A stretch of 64,000 bases of DNA, from contig JBGCFI010000009.1 of assembly GCA_045106855.1 (NCBI GenBank), forward strand, positions 62,001 to 126,000, in the 5' to 3' direction. The notes beneath the pieces are model-generated. The model did not search any database. It was not told where the DNA came from and saw only the letters and a list, made by a program, of their open reading frames with translations. The stretch comes from Granulosicoccus sp045106855. Lineage in GTDB: Bacteria; Pseudomonadota; Gammaproteobacteria; Granulosicoccales; Granulosicoccaceae. Of this stretch, positions 52,988-61,016 are shown one piece after another; position 1 is the first letter of the stretch, and every line of letters starts with the position of its first letter. The position numbers and the translations under genes were made by a program.

Positions 52988-54661
52988 ATGACACCAAAAC
53001 TGGAACATACACTAAGACTTTGTAGCGGCTTAGTCATAGCCGCTTTTCTAGTGATCCACCTATTAACTGCGGCGCTCGGCCTGATCTCACTCACGGCCAT
53101 GGATACGGTAGGTCGAGTTATGCACGGTTTCTGGTCTATTCCTTTTTTTCTATTCTTGCTCTACGGTGCATTTGCCGTCCATATTATTATGGGACTCATT
53201 GCACTTCTTCGACACCGAACATGGAAATTGCCCTTGTGGAACGTGTTGCAGATAGCGTTTGGCCTATTATTACCACTGTTATTGATTGGACACATGATGG
53301 GAACAAGAGGTTCCTATCAGTTGCTGGATATACAGAGAACGTACTCGGACGTACTGATACAGCTATGGAGTGATCCGGGCGGTATTGTGCGTCAATACGC
53401 GCTGGTTATTCTTGCCTGGTCGCACATGTGCCTGGGCATTCATTTCTGGCTTAGGCATAAGTCATGGTATTCCTCCTGGGCATTGATGTTGTACCCGTTG
53501 AGTCTGCTCATACCGCTACTTGCCGGTCTTGGCTTTGCTCGCGCCGGTATCGACACGTGGCAGATGCAACCGGAGACAGTGGCAAAACTAACCGCTGCAA
53601 TCAATTCCGCGGACCCTTATGCGCAGGATGCGCTATACCTTTTTAGCGACCGTATGCTACAAGTCTTCCTTTCGCTGGTCTTCCTGATTTTGCTTGTTCG
53701 TTTTATTCGAGATTTCCGTATTCGACGTCGCGGTGATTTTTCCTTGACACACACCACAAGCGGTAAAGTCGCAAAAGGAAAACAAGGGCAATCGGTACTG
53801 GAAGCACTTCGTGACACAGGAATTGAGCATGCTTCGGTTTGTGGTGGCCGTGGCAGGTGCACTACATGCCGTATCAGGGTTATTGAAGGCAAGGAAGCTC
53901 TTCCCTCCCCCACCGCTCTAGAGGCCTCTGCCCTCCAGCGTGTCGGTGCGACCCCTAACGTTCGGCTTGCCTGCCAGCTAAGGCCTACTTGTGACATTTC
54001 CATTACCCCCTTGCTGCAAGCTGGAATATCTGTACTAGATGCAAAATCTGCTGCTGCAGTCGTGGGACATGAACAATCAGTAGCCTGCATGTTTGTCGAT
54101 ATGCGCGGATCCACAACGCTAGGCGAAAAGAAAATGCCTTATGACGTTGTTTTCATTCTCAACCATTTTTTCATGCAACTGGCCAATGCCTTGGGCGAGA
54201 CCAATGGCCACTATGCAAACTTTACCGGCGATGGAATCATGGGTCTTTATGGACTGGACAGTGATATCAAAACCGGTTGTCTCGAAGCGCTAAAAGGTGC
54301 CATTGAAATTCAACGCCGCATCGACATTCTCAATGGCTGGTTGGCTGAAGAGCTTGATGAGCCCTTGAAAATTGGAATTGGTATTCACTGTGGTGTTGCA
54401 ATCGTTGGCACGATGGGACCTCCGGATGCACCTATAACATCAGCTATCGGCGACAATATCAATATAGCAGCCAGACTGGAAGCATTAACCAAGGAGTATG
54501 CAACAACCCTCGTCGTCTCCGAGGATGTCTTAAAAAATACGACGCTAAATTACTCACAATTACCGAGACACACGGCCCAGGTGCGCGGCCGGGGCGAACC
54601 TGTAGAAGTCTTTGTTGTGAATGATCCCGTACACCTGCTTGCCTCAGGTGTGCAAAGCTGA
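52988..54661 (+). CDS. Membrane / [2Fe-2S] ferredoxin / class III adenylate cyclase fusion
   Basis: A 557-residue three-part protein. Residues about 10-240 hold six membrane helices with several His in or near helices (24, 46, 65, 102, 146, 152), resembling succinate dehydrogenase cytochrome b subunits and possibly binding haem. Residues about 253-340 are a plant-type ferredoxin domain with Cys285, Cys291, Cys294 and Cys329 (SVCGGRGRCTTC, later RLACQL). Residues about 365-545 are a class III cyclase with metal-binding Asp371 in FVDMRGST and Asp415 in FTGDGIMG, plus IGDNINIAARLEA. All key catalytic residues appear present. It probably makes cAMP in response to redox state. The stop is 23 bases from the convergent pilX stop. 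Confidence 0.88.
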   Translation: MTPKLEHTLRLCSGLVIAAFLVIHLLTAALGLISLTAMDTVGRVMHGFWSIPFFLFLLYGAFAVHIIMGLIALLRHRTWKLPLWNVLQIAFGLLLPLLLIGHMMGTRGSYQLLDIQRTYSDVLIQLWSDPGGIVRQYALVILAWSHMCLGIHFWLRHKSWYSSWALMLYPLSLLIPLLAGLGFARAGIDTWQMQPETVAKLTAAINSADPYAQDALYLFSDRMLQVFLSLVFLILLVRFIRDFRIRRRGDFSLTHTTSGKVAKGKQGQSVLEALRDTGIEHASVCGGRGRCTTCRIRVIEGKEALPSPTALEASALQRVGATPNVRLACQLRPTCDISITPLLQAGISVLDAKSAAAVVGHEQSVACMFVDMRGSTTLGEKKMPYDVVFILNHFFMQLANALGETNGHYANFTGDGIMGLYGLDSDIKTGCLEALKGAIEIQRRIDILNGWLAEELDEPLKIGIGIHCGVAIVGTMGPPDAPITSAIGDNINIAARLEALTKEYATTLVVSEDVLKNTTLNYSQLPRHTAQVRGRGEPVEVFVVNDPVHLLASGVQS

Positions 54662-54684
54662 AATCGCAGAATCCTGCTCTATCG

Positions 54685-55146
54685 CTAGTTTTCCCTTGAA
54701 AAAGTCAGACGCTCAACTCCTTGCACAACAGCACTTTCGCTTTCCACCGCAGCGATTGTCGCTGTTGCAGTCGCAACGAACTTCAAGTTCCGGAAACCAT
54801 TCTGCCCACCAAGGCTATACCCCGTTGCAGGCCCATTACCAAAGGCCTTGAATTCAGAAACCACGGTAGCTGCGTCATTGATGCTATCAGTTGACTCAAC
54901 GACAGCACTGGAATCGTTTGCAAGCGTTACAATATTATCAATAGTAAGCAATCTATCTGCAGCGGCTTCGGCCACACGGAAAGAGGTCTGTTGAAAACGT
55001 GTATTGTTGGCAAGCTGAGTTTCTATATCACTGGTTTGCATGGCTGAAACACCCAACAAGGTGCTTACCAATACCAGAACCAGTGCGACTGCGAGTGCTG
55101 CACCCTCTTCTCTTGCTTGAATATTAAAACGACTTGTCTGAACCAT
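54685..55146 (-). CDS. pilX: Minor pilin PilX-like
   Basis: A 153-residue type IV pilus minor-pilin-like protein with an N-terminal hydrophobic helix (GAALAVALVLVLVSTLLGVS) and the following MQTSDIETQLANNTRFQQTS typical of PilX N-terminal domains; the class III leader has no strict FTLIE box. It is shorter than many PilX proteins. It lies two bases after pilW. The gene normally following, pilY1, is absent: the next gene is the convergent cyclase. Confidence 0.85.
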   Translation of the reverse strand: MVQTSRFNIQAREEGAALAVALVLVLVSTLLGVSAMQTSDIETQLANNTRFQQTSFRVAEAAADRLLTIDNIVTLANDSSAVVESTDSINDAATVVSEFKAFGNGPATGYSLGGQNGFRNLKFVATATATIAAVESESAVVQGVERLTFSREN

Positions 55147-55148
55147 GA

Positions 55149-56291
55149 TCAGATGTTCCTGTTCCGAACGTTAAACGTCGCATTAAACGGGATTCGCAGT
55201 TTTTTACTACTCGGATAAGAAAGGGTAACTGTCGGTGCCGCTGGTGCCGGCGTTCCGTTTGCCGGATCTTCTTGTGTTTCCGTACTCGTTTCCGAGCTTG
55301 CGACGAGAGCGCTGACGCTTTGTCCGGCCAGTGTGTATGTGCGTGTAGCGTCTACCTCAGAATAGCTGCCAATCGAGGACAGTAGTAGACCGACTCTGAC
55401 AGTTTCAACCCCCTCAACCCGATAACCATCTGCACCGGCTACCGCATATCTCATACTACCGTCTGTCTGGCGCACGCCAAACTCCAACACCAGCTGGTCA
55501 ACACCTTCGATGAGTTCCAGCGGTGGATTTGCTGCGGTATAGGGAAAACTATGTGCATATAGGGAGTAAACGTTATCACCCTCTTCAGAGATGCGTTGCG
55601 TATCTCCAACGTAGTAAATAGTACTGACGAACGGCATGGCGCGCGTATTGTCAGGAAAATCGGAAGAAATTTCATAGGGTTTGACCAGAGATGCACCAGT
55701 CGATACCGTCACCTTGGCATTCGTCTTAGTCACACTCGATATGGTGAATAGATCAGCAGAACTGCAATCGGACACCACCATCAGTTGACCTGCGCTAAGC
55801 TGCCTGTCCGCTCTGCGGGCTAGCTCAACCGAACTGTTGTTGGAACTCATTGAAGATTCAAGCGCAAATCCGGGAAATTCCGCGTAATGTACGCTTAAAG
55901 CATGTGTACCCGGTACAGGCTGTCCTACACCTTGTGCGGCGGTATACGACTGTGGATGTTGTGGACTCCAGGTTGTATCAGTGACTACGTACCCTGTGAC
56001 GGCCGAGCGCGACAAGTCAGTTGTAGGAGGATTATTCACAGTGACATTCAACGCCACATTACGCTCGGCGGAGCAACCAATAAAACCGGCAGCACGAACA
56101 TCTCGACCAATGGTATCTAATGCAAATCGTGCATTGCTCTGAAGGTTCGAAACCGTCTGATTCAATGAAGACGAACGGACCACACCAGTAAATATGGAAA
56201 TACAACCACCGACAATGACAATGCCTAGCACCATGGCAATCATTAGTTCGATCAGCGAGAACCCTGAGGTATGTTTCGACAAGTTTTTCAT
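55149..56291 (-). CDS. pilW: Minor pilin PilW-like
   Basis: A 380-residue protein with prepilin leader KHTSGFSLIELMIAMVLGIV, cleavage expected after Gly11, and the rest of the N-terminal pilin helix. The region LQSNARFALDTIGRDVRAAG is diagnostic for PilW. The globular part has paired Cys. Its ATG shares ATGA with the pilV stop. Confidence 0.9.
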   Translation of the reverse strand: MKNLSKHTSGFSLIELMIAMVLGIVIVGGCISIFTGVVRSSSLNQTVSNLQSNARFALDTIGRDVRAAGFIGCSAERNVALNVTVNNPPTTDLSRSAVTGYVVTDTTWSPQHPQSYTAAQGVGQPVPGTHALSVHYAEFPGFALESSMSSNNSSVELARRADRQLSAGQLMVVSDCSSADLFTISSVTKTNAKVTVSTGASLVKPYEISSDFPDNTRAMPFVSTIYYVGDTQRISEEGDNVYSLYAHSFPYTAANPPLELIEGVDQLVLEFGVRQTDGSMRYAVAGADGYRVEGVETVRVGLLLSSIGSYSEVDATRTYTLAGQSVSALVASSETSTETQEDPANGTPAPAAPTVTLSYPSSKKLRIPFNATFNVRNRNI

Positions 56292-56836
56292 GGGAAAAAT
56301 TTCACCGATAAGGTGTCATCAACTTCGGTGTCGCCATCCTGTCGCTTCCAAGTCATCGTCAACGTATAAACGCCATCAGCATCCGGATTAGAGATGGATC
56401 CAACCGCAGCTGAACCATCAGCGCTTGCAGGTAGCATGGGAATGAATGCAGATTCGCCGCGCAACGATTGCAAGTTAGCACTCCATTCGAATCTATCCAG
56501 ATTCGCGAGTCCCGCGGCATCACAACCACTGCTGGCACAGGTTGGCTTGGTCACTTGACCGGTTACCATGGCATCATAGTCGCCATTAAGCACACCAACG
56601 CGGTTGTTACGCATTCGGTCCATCATATCGTGGGCAAGCATCATGGCTTGAGAGTGGTGGTAAGTATCCTGATTGGATCGCATACCCCGCAGTTGCATAT
56701 TGGCTGAAATCAGAAAACCCAGCGAAAGCACCAGAAGCGCAACTAAAACCTCAATCAGACCTACACCGCGTTCATGTAGCGCTCCGTTGAATGACAATTT
56801 CCGAGTAGAGCCTGCGAGAATTGGTCGACTCATCAT
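56288..56836 (-). CDS. pilV: Minor pilin PilV-like
   Basis: About 182 residues. Leader ERGVGLIEVLVALLVLSLGF fits a prepilin signal, and MRSNQDTYHHSQAMMLAHDM followed by a DRMRNN segment is the conserved PilV stretch after the helix. ATG 56836 overlaps the fimT stop (ATGA); a further ATG follows at once and a TTG two codons earlier is also in frame. A CASSGCD loop could form a disulfide. It probably primes pilus assembly with the adjacent minor pilins. Confidence 0.9.
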   Translation of the reverse strand: MMSRPILAGSTRKLSFNGALHERGVGLIEVLVALLVLSLGFLISANMQLRGMRSNQDTYHHSQAMMLAHDMMDRMRNNRVGVLNGDYDAMVTGQVTKPTCASSGCDAAGLANLDRFEWSANLQSLRGESAFIPMLPASADGSAAVGSISNPDADGVYTLTMTWKRQDGDTEVDDTLSVKFFP

Positions 56837-57426
56837 GAGCAACTCACCGCGGTTCCGCGCGCATCGACTACAACACCGTCAGAGTTTTCTGTGCTGTATG
56901 CACGTCTACCAATACCTGAGCCTGTCATAATCAACGCTCGAGCCTCAGCCGCGCCTCGCCCATCGCACAATACAATGGTGCCGCTTAACCAATTAGGTCG
57001 ACCACGCTGGTTAAAACGTATGACAGAAGTGGCTGCAGGAGTGGTTGCATCACTTGCAAGCAAAGCAGTTGATGTCATGCTCATCCCGGGACTGAACGCC
57101 GAAATAGTCCGCAGAACAGTGTCTGTTCCATCATACGTAAGGGCCGAGCCATCGTTGATGGAATCCTGAAAAACGAGCATACCATTGGACCAGTCATCAC
57201 CACAGCTGGTATCGGTCGCACGTGCGCATATACTGACAGCAGTAGAACGCTTTATTGCTTCTGAGCGAGCGTATCGCATCGTACTGGAGGCCTTGTTGTA
57301 AAGAGTGACTTGTCTGGTATCACTGACTATCGACTGAAAATTAGGCAAAGCCACGCTCACGAGCACGGTAAGCACGGCGATTCCTACGAGTAGCTCGATG
57401 AGAGTAAAACCAGCGCTCTCTTTCAC
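56833..57426 (-). CDS. fimT: Pseudopilin FimT/GspH-like minor pilin
   Basis: A 197-residue protein with leader ESAGFTLIELLVGIAVLTVL and the next residues VSVALPNFQSIV, typical FimT/FimU. The GspH domain contains YARSEAIKRSTAVSICARA and a disulfide-capable C-terminus. First gene of the fimT-pilV-pilW-pilX run. Confidence 0.92.
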   Translation of the reverse strand: MKESAGFTLIELLVGIAVLTVLVSVALPNFQSIVSDTRQVTLYNKASSTMRYARSEAIKRSTAVSICARATDTSCGDDWSNGMLVFQDSINDGSALTYDGTDTVLRTISAFSPGMSMTSTALLASDATTPAATSVIRFNQRGRPNWLSGTIVLCDGRGAAEARALIMTGSGIGRRAYSTENSDGVVVDARGTAVSCS

Positions 57427-57775
57427 CTCAGAGGCCTATCGTAAAAGAGTGACTTCATTTATCTGGGCTTCCGTACTCACAATGTATTGGTGCTCCAAAA
57501 GTGGCAGGGGCAACTCAGAGTATTAGCGTCATATTGACTAGCGAATGAAGTAGCAGCCCCTATAGATTGTGACAAGATCAGCAATTTTTAAGAAGCTGGT
57601 TCGCAATGACCAACGGGAACAGAAGGCCCAAGATCAACTGATTTTGCAAAAAAAAACCCACCCCTTTAGAGAGGTGGGCTTCGCTGACGTATAACCGGGC
57701 AATACACCCGAATATATGAAAAGAAAACGCGGTTCAGGCGTAGCCTTTATTCGGGCCTGGTACGGTGGATATGTC
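57427..57775. other. Gap between clpA and fimT
   Basis: 349 bases containing the clpA terminator and, toward 57430-57480, the likely promoter zone of fimT. No gene seen. Confidence 0.5.
57648..57678 (-). terminator. Intrinsic terminator of clpA
   Basis: On the minus strand CCCACC pairs with GGTGGG (57678-57673 and 57662-57657) and is followed by nine U from 57656 down. It lies about 100 bases beyond the clpA stop. Confidence 0.85.
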
Positions 57776-60052
57776 CTAGACGGTTGCCTCTTTACTTTCC
57801 TTGCTCTCGAACTCAAACGCAAGATTGCCTTTCTCGTCCAGAACCACCCTGACCCGACCTCCTCTACTCAGCTTACCGAAGAGTATTTCATCAGCCAACG
57901 GTTTCTTGACGTTCTCACTAATAAGCCGCGACATTGGACGCGCTCCCATTCTGGCATCAAAACCATGTTCCGCTAACCATGCCTTGGCTTCATCGTTAAA
58001 GTCGATGGCAACATTTTTCTCTTCGAGCTGAGCTTCCAGTTCGATAATAAATTTGTCGACAACGTTCAGAATGATTCCCTTGTCAAGTGGCTTGAACTGA
58101 ATGATGGCGTCGAGGCGATTCCTGAATTCCGGCGTAAACAGCTTGTTGACCGCTTCCGAACCATCGCTTGTGTGGTCCTGCTGAGTGAATCCCATCGTGC
58201 TACGAGATAGGGACTCAGCGCCCGCATTGGTCGTCATTACCAGAATGATGTTGCGAAAATCTGCCTTACGGCCATTATTATCAGTCAACGTTCCGTGATC
58301 CATTACCTGCAGCAGCAGGTTGAACACATCGGGATGCGCCTTTTCGATCTCGTCAAGCAAAACCACTGCATGCGGGTTCTGAATAACCGAATCAGTTAAC
58401 AATCCACCCTGATCAAATCCGACATAGCCCGGAGGCGCACCGATAAGGCGGGAAACCGTGTGGCGTTCCATGTACTCAGACATGTCAAAACGAATGAGCT
58501 CAATACCCATGACCTTTGCAAGCTGCTTGGTAACCTCAGTTTTACCAACGCCCGTAGGACCTGCAAACATGAAACTGCCAATAGGCTTGTCCTGCGGTCC
58601 CAATCCAGAGCGTGACATCTTGATAGCTGCGCCGAGAGCTTCGATGGCTTCGTCCTGACCAAAGACAAGCATGCGTAAATCACGCGACAAAGTCTTCAAC
58701 TTATCCATATCGGTTGAGGAGACGCTCTTCTCTGGGATACGTGCAATCTTCGCCACTATGGCTTCGATATCCTTCACGGTAATCTGTTTTTTGCCTTTTG
58801 CTGTAATGCCCTTGACCCGGTGGTTCGCACCAGCTTCGTCAATCACATCAATGGCCTTATCCGGCAGAAAACGATCGTTTATGTAGCGACCTGACAACTC
58901 CGCTGCAGTTTTTAACGCATTGTTAGAGTACTTCACTTCGTGAAACTCTTCGTAACGCGACTTTAGACCTTTCAGTATTTCGAAAGTCTGGTCCACCGAT
59001 GGTTCCACAACGTCGATTTTCTGAAATCGCCGCGACAGCGCTCGATCTTTCTCGAAAATGCCCCGGTACTCTTGATAGGTCGTGGATCCAATGCATTTCA
59101 ATTCACCTGTGGCCAGCATTGGCTTGATCAGGTTTGATGCGTCCATGACACCACCGGACGCTGCACCCGCACCGATAATCGTGTGAATTTCATCAATGAA
59201 CAGGATGGCACCTTTCTCTTTCTTCAGCTGATTGAGTATGCCTTTAAGACGTTTCTCGAAGTCACCCCGGTATTTTGTACCTGCAACCAGCGCCCCAAGA
59301 TCCAGGGAATAGATGATGGCTTCTGCCAGAACCTCTGGCACTTCTCCGTCAACGATTCGCTTGGCCAGGCCCTCGGCAATGGCTGTCTTGCCGACACCGG
59401 CTTCTCCAACGAGCAAAGGATTATTCTTTCGACGCCGGCAAAGCACTTGAGATGCTCGTTCCACTTCGTGGTCTCGACCGATTAGGGGATCGATCTCACC
59501 AGCCATGGCCTTGGCATTGAGATTTGTGGCGTACTTGTCCAGCGGTTTGGCATCGGCCTCTCCGTCCTCACCACTGTACTCCGATGAGCCTTCTTCTGAC
59601 TCTTCGGGCTCATCCTGTGAATTCTTGGAAATTCCGTGTGATATGTAGTTGACGACATCCAGACGGGTAATATTTTGCTTGTTGAGCAGATAAACGGTCT
59701 GAGAATCCTGTTCGCCAAAAATAGCAACCAGAACATTGGCCCCGGTGACCTCTTTTTTGCCTGAACTCTGCACATGGAAAACCGCCCTTTGCAAAACGCG
59801 CTGGAAACCAAGCGTAGGCTGCGTCTCGCGGGTGTCGTTTTCGTCAAGCAAAGGTGTGTTTTCATCGACGAAGCTGTCCAGTTCATCTCGGAGCGTATCC
59901 AGATCTCCACCACACGCGCGCAGCACTTGAGCCGCCGTCGGGTTGTCAATCAACGCCAAAAGAAGGTGTTCGACGGTCATGAACTCAAATCGTCGGCCAC
60001 GAGCTTCCTTGAAGGCGTTGTTGAGGGTAAATTCCAGCTCTTTACTCAGCAT
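57776..60052 (-). CDS. clpA: ATP-dependent Clp protease ATP-binding subunit ClpA
   Basis: Hexameric AAA+ unfoldase that feeds substrates to ClpP. ATG 60052 gives 758 residues, the E. coli length; an upstream in-frame extension is not conserved. The N domain (MLSKELEFTLNNAFKEARGR) is followed by an acidic linker EEGSSEYSGEDGEA, first Walker A GEAGVGKTAIAEGLA near 215, Walker B GAILFIDEIHT, second Walker A GPTGVGKTEVTKQLA near 496 and VVLLDEIEKAHPDV. ClpP is not in the window. It follows clpS. Confidence 0.96.
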   Translation of the reverse strand: MLSKELEFTLNNAFKEARGRRFEFMTVEHLLLALIDNPTAAQVLRACGGDLDTLRDELDSFVDENTPLLDENDTRETQPTLGFQRVLQRAVFHVQSSGKKEVTGANVLVAIFGEQDSQTVYLLNKQNITRLDVVNYISHGISKNSQDEPEESEEGSSEYSGEDGEADAKPLDKYATNLNAKAMAGEIDPLIGRDHEVERASQVLCRRRKNNPLLVGEAGVGKTAIAEGLAKRIVDGEVPEVLAEAIIYSLDLGALVAGTKYRGDFEKRLKGILNQLKKEKGAILFIDEIHTIIGAGAASGGVMDASNLIKPMLATGELKCIGSTTYQEYRGIFEKDRALSRRFQKIDVVEPSVDQTFEILKGLKSRYEEFHEVKYSNNALKTAAELSGRYINDRFLPDKAIDVIDEAGANHRVKGITAKGKKQITVKDIEAIVAKIARIPEKSVSSTDMDKLKTLSRDLRMLVFGQDEAIEALGAAIKMSRSGLGPQDKPIGSFMFAGPTGVGKTEVTKQLAKVMGIELIRFDMSEYMERHTVSRLIGAPPGYVGFDQGGLLTDSVIQNPHAVVLLDEIEKAHPDVFNLLLQVMDHGTLTDNNGRKADFRNIILVMTTNAGAESLSRSTMGFTQQDHTSDGSEAVNKLFTPEFRNRLDAIIQFKPLDKGIILNVVDKFIIELEAQLEEKNVAIDFNDEAKAWLAEHGFDARMGARPMSRLISENVKKPLADEILFGKLSRGGRVRVVLDEKGNLAFEFESKESKEATV

Positions 60053-60192
60053 TATTAAATCGTCCGCTCTTGATACTTCGTTTCGTTTCAGATATTTCCG
60101 TTGCCTCATCGTCCACCTGTGCAGACAACCCAAAGGAATAACTGTTTTTTGTTACTCGATGTGCCAGATTTCTATATTCCCATGTCCAGCTG

Positions 60193-60510
60193 CTACACCT
60201 TTTCAAGCTTACAAAGCAGCGGATGTTTTCGCTCCTGTGCTAATTGAGTCACTTGCGCCACTTTGGTTTCAGCAATTTCTCGCGTAAACACTCCGCAGAC
60301 GCCCTTACCTTTCTGATGGACATGCAACATCACCCTCGTGGCCTGCTCCTTGTCCAACTTGAAAAACACTTGCAACACTTCGACCACAAACTCCATCGGC
60401 GTGTAATCGTCGTTTAGCAGTACCACTTTCCATAAAGGCGGTTTAGACAACTTTGGCTTCGCCGTCTCGACTGCCAGACCGCCTTCTCTATTCGAATCTT
60501 CTTCACTCAT
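60193..60510 (-). CDS. clpS: ClpA adaptor ClpS
   Basis: N-degron-recognising adaptor of ClpAP, 105 residues. The flexible N-terminal tail (about 25 residues) precedes the core LWKVVLLNDDYTPMEFVVEV with the NDDYTPMEFV signature, and HVHQKGKGVCGVFTREIAET contains the conserved HxxGxG-like pocket region. Precedes clpA by 140 bases on the same strand. Confidence 0.96.
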   Translation of the reverse strand: MSEEDSNREGGLAVETAKPKLSKPPLWKVVLLNDDYTPMEFVVEVLQVFFKLDKEQATRVMLHVHQKGKGVCGVFTREIAETKVAQVTQLAQERKHPLLCKLEKV

Positions 60511-61016
60511 TTACCATTTCCACGAGAACACAGTACTCAACCTGAGAGTTGTACGTCTGAACGCACACAATGGTGCCGCGATCCACGTGGTGAACGTGGA
60601 ATCGCAATATTCATACCTCACCATAATAGTGTCTTGAAAACGTAACTCAATGACACATTAGAATGCGAGTGTTTGCTACAAAAAATACCAGAATGAGCTC
60701 TGGTCCACATACTGACCATACACGGGTAAAGTTTAGCCTCACTAAGGGCTCAACACGGTGACAGAATGTAGTTTTTTTTGGCAACTAACCTCTTTCCCTG
60801 CAAGTCAGCACCCCTTGATTATGCAATAGATGCCGATTTTCTGACACCTGAAATTAAAACCTGTGCCGGCGATTAAACTACTTGTCTGCTAACGTTTCAG
60901 GCAAAGCTCTGACAAGTCGACAGTACCTACCTGTTTTTCAAGCATTTTATGCCTTGAAACGGTTAGTCAGTACAAAAATCCAAAATCGGTGCATCCTTCA
61001 GGGAGCCCCTTGCAGG
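60511..61016. other. 506-bp gap between the polysaccharide genes and clpS
   Basis: Holds a hairpin in the clpS leader (60578-60605) and, near the other end at 60933-60960, an imperfect stem with arms TTTTTCAAGCAT and ATGCCTTGAAA that may mark the end of the minus-strand ligase transcript. No gene is seen. Confidence 0.5.
60578..60605. promoter_or_regulatory. Near-perfect inverted repeat upstream of clpS
   Basis: GCGATCCACGT at 60578-60588 and ACGTGGAATCGC at 60594-60605 pair with one bulged base around a GGTGA loop, 68-95 bases before the clpS start. It could be an operator or a leader-RNA hairpin. Confidence 0.4.
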
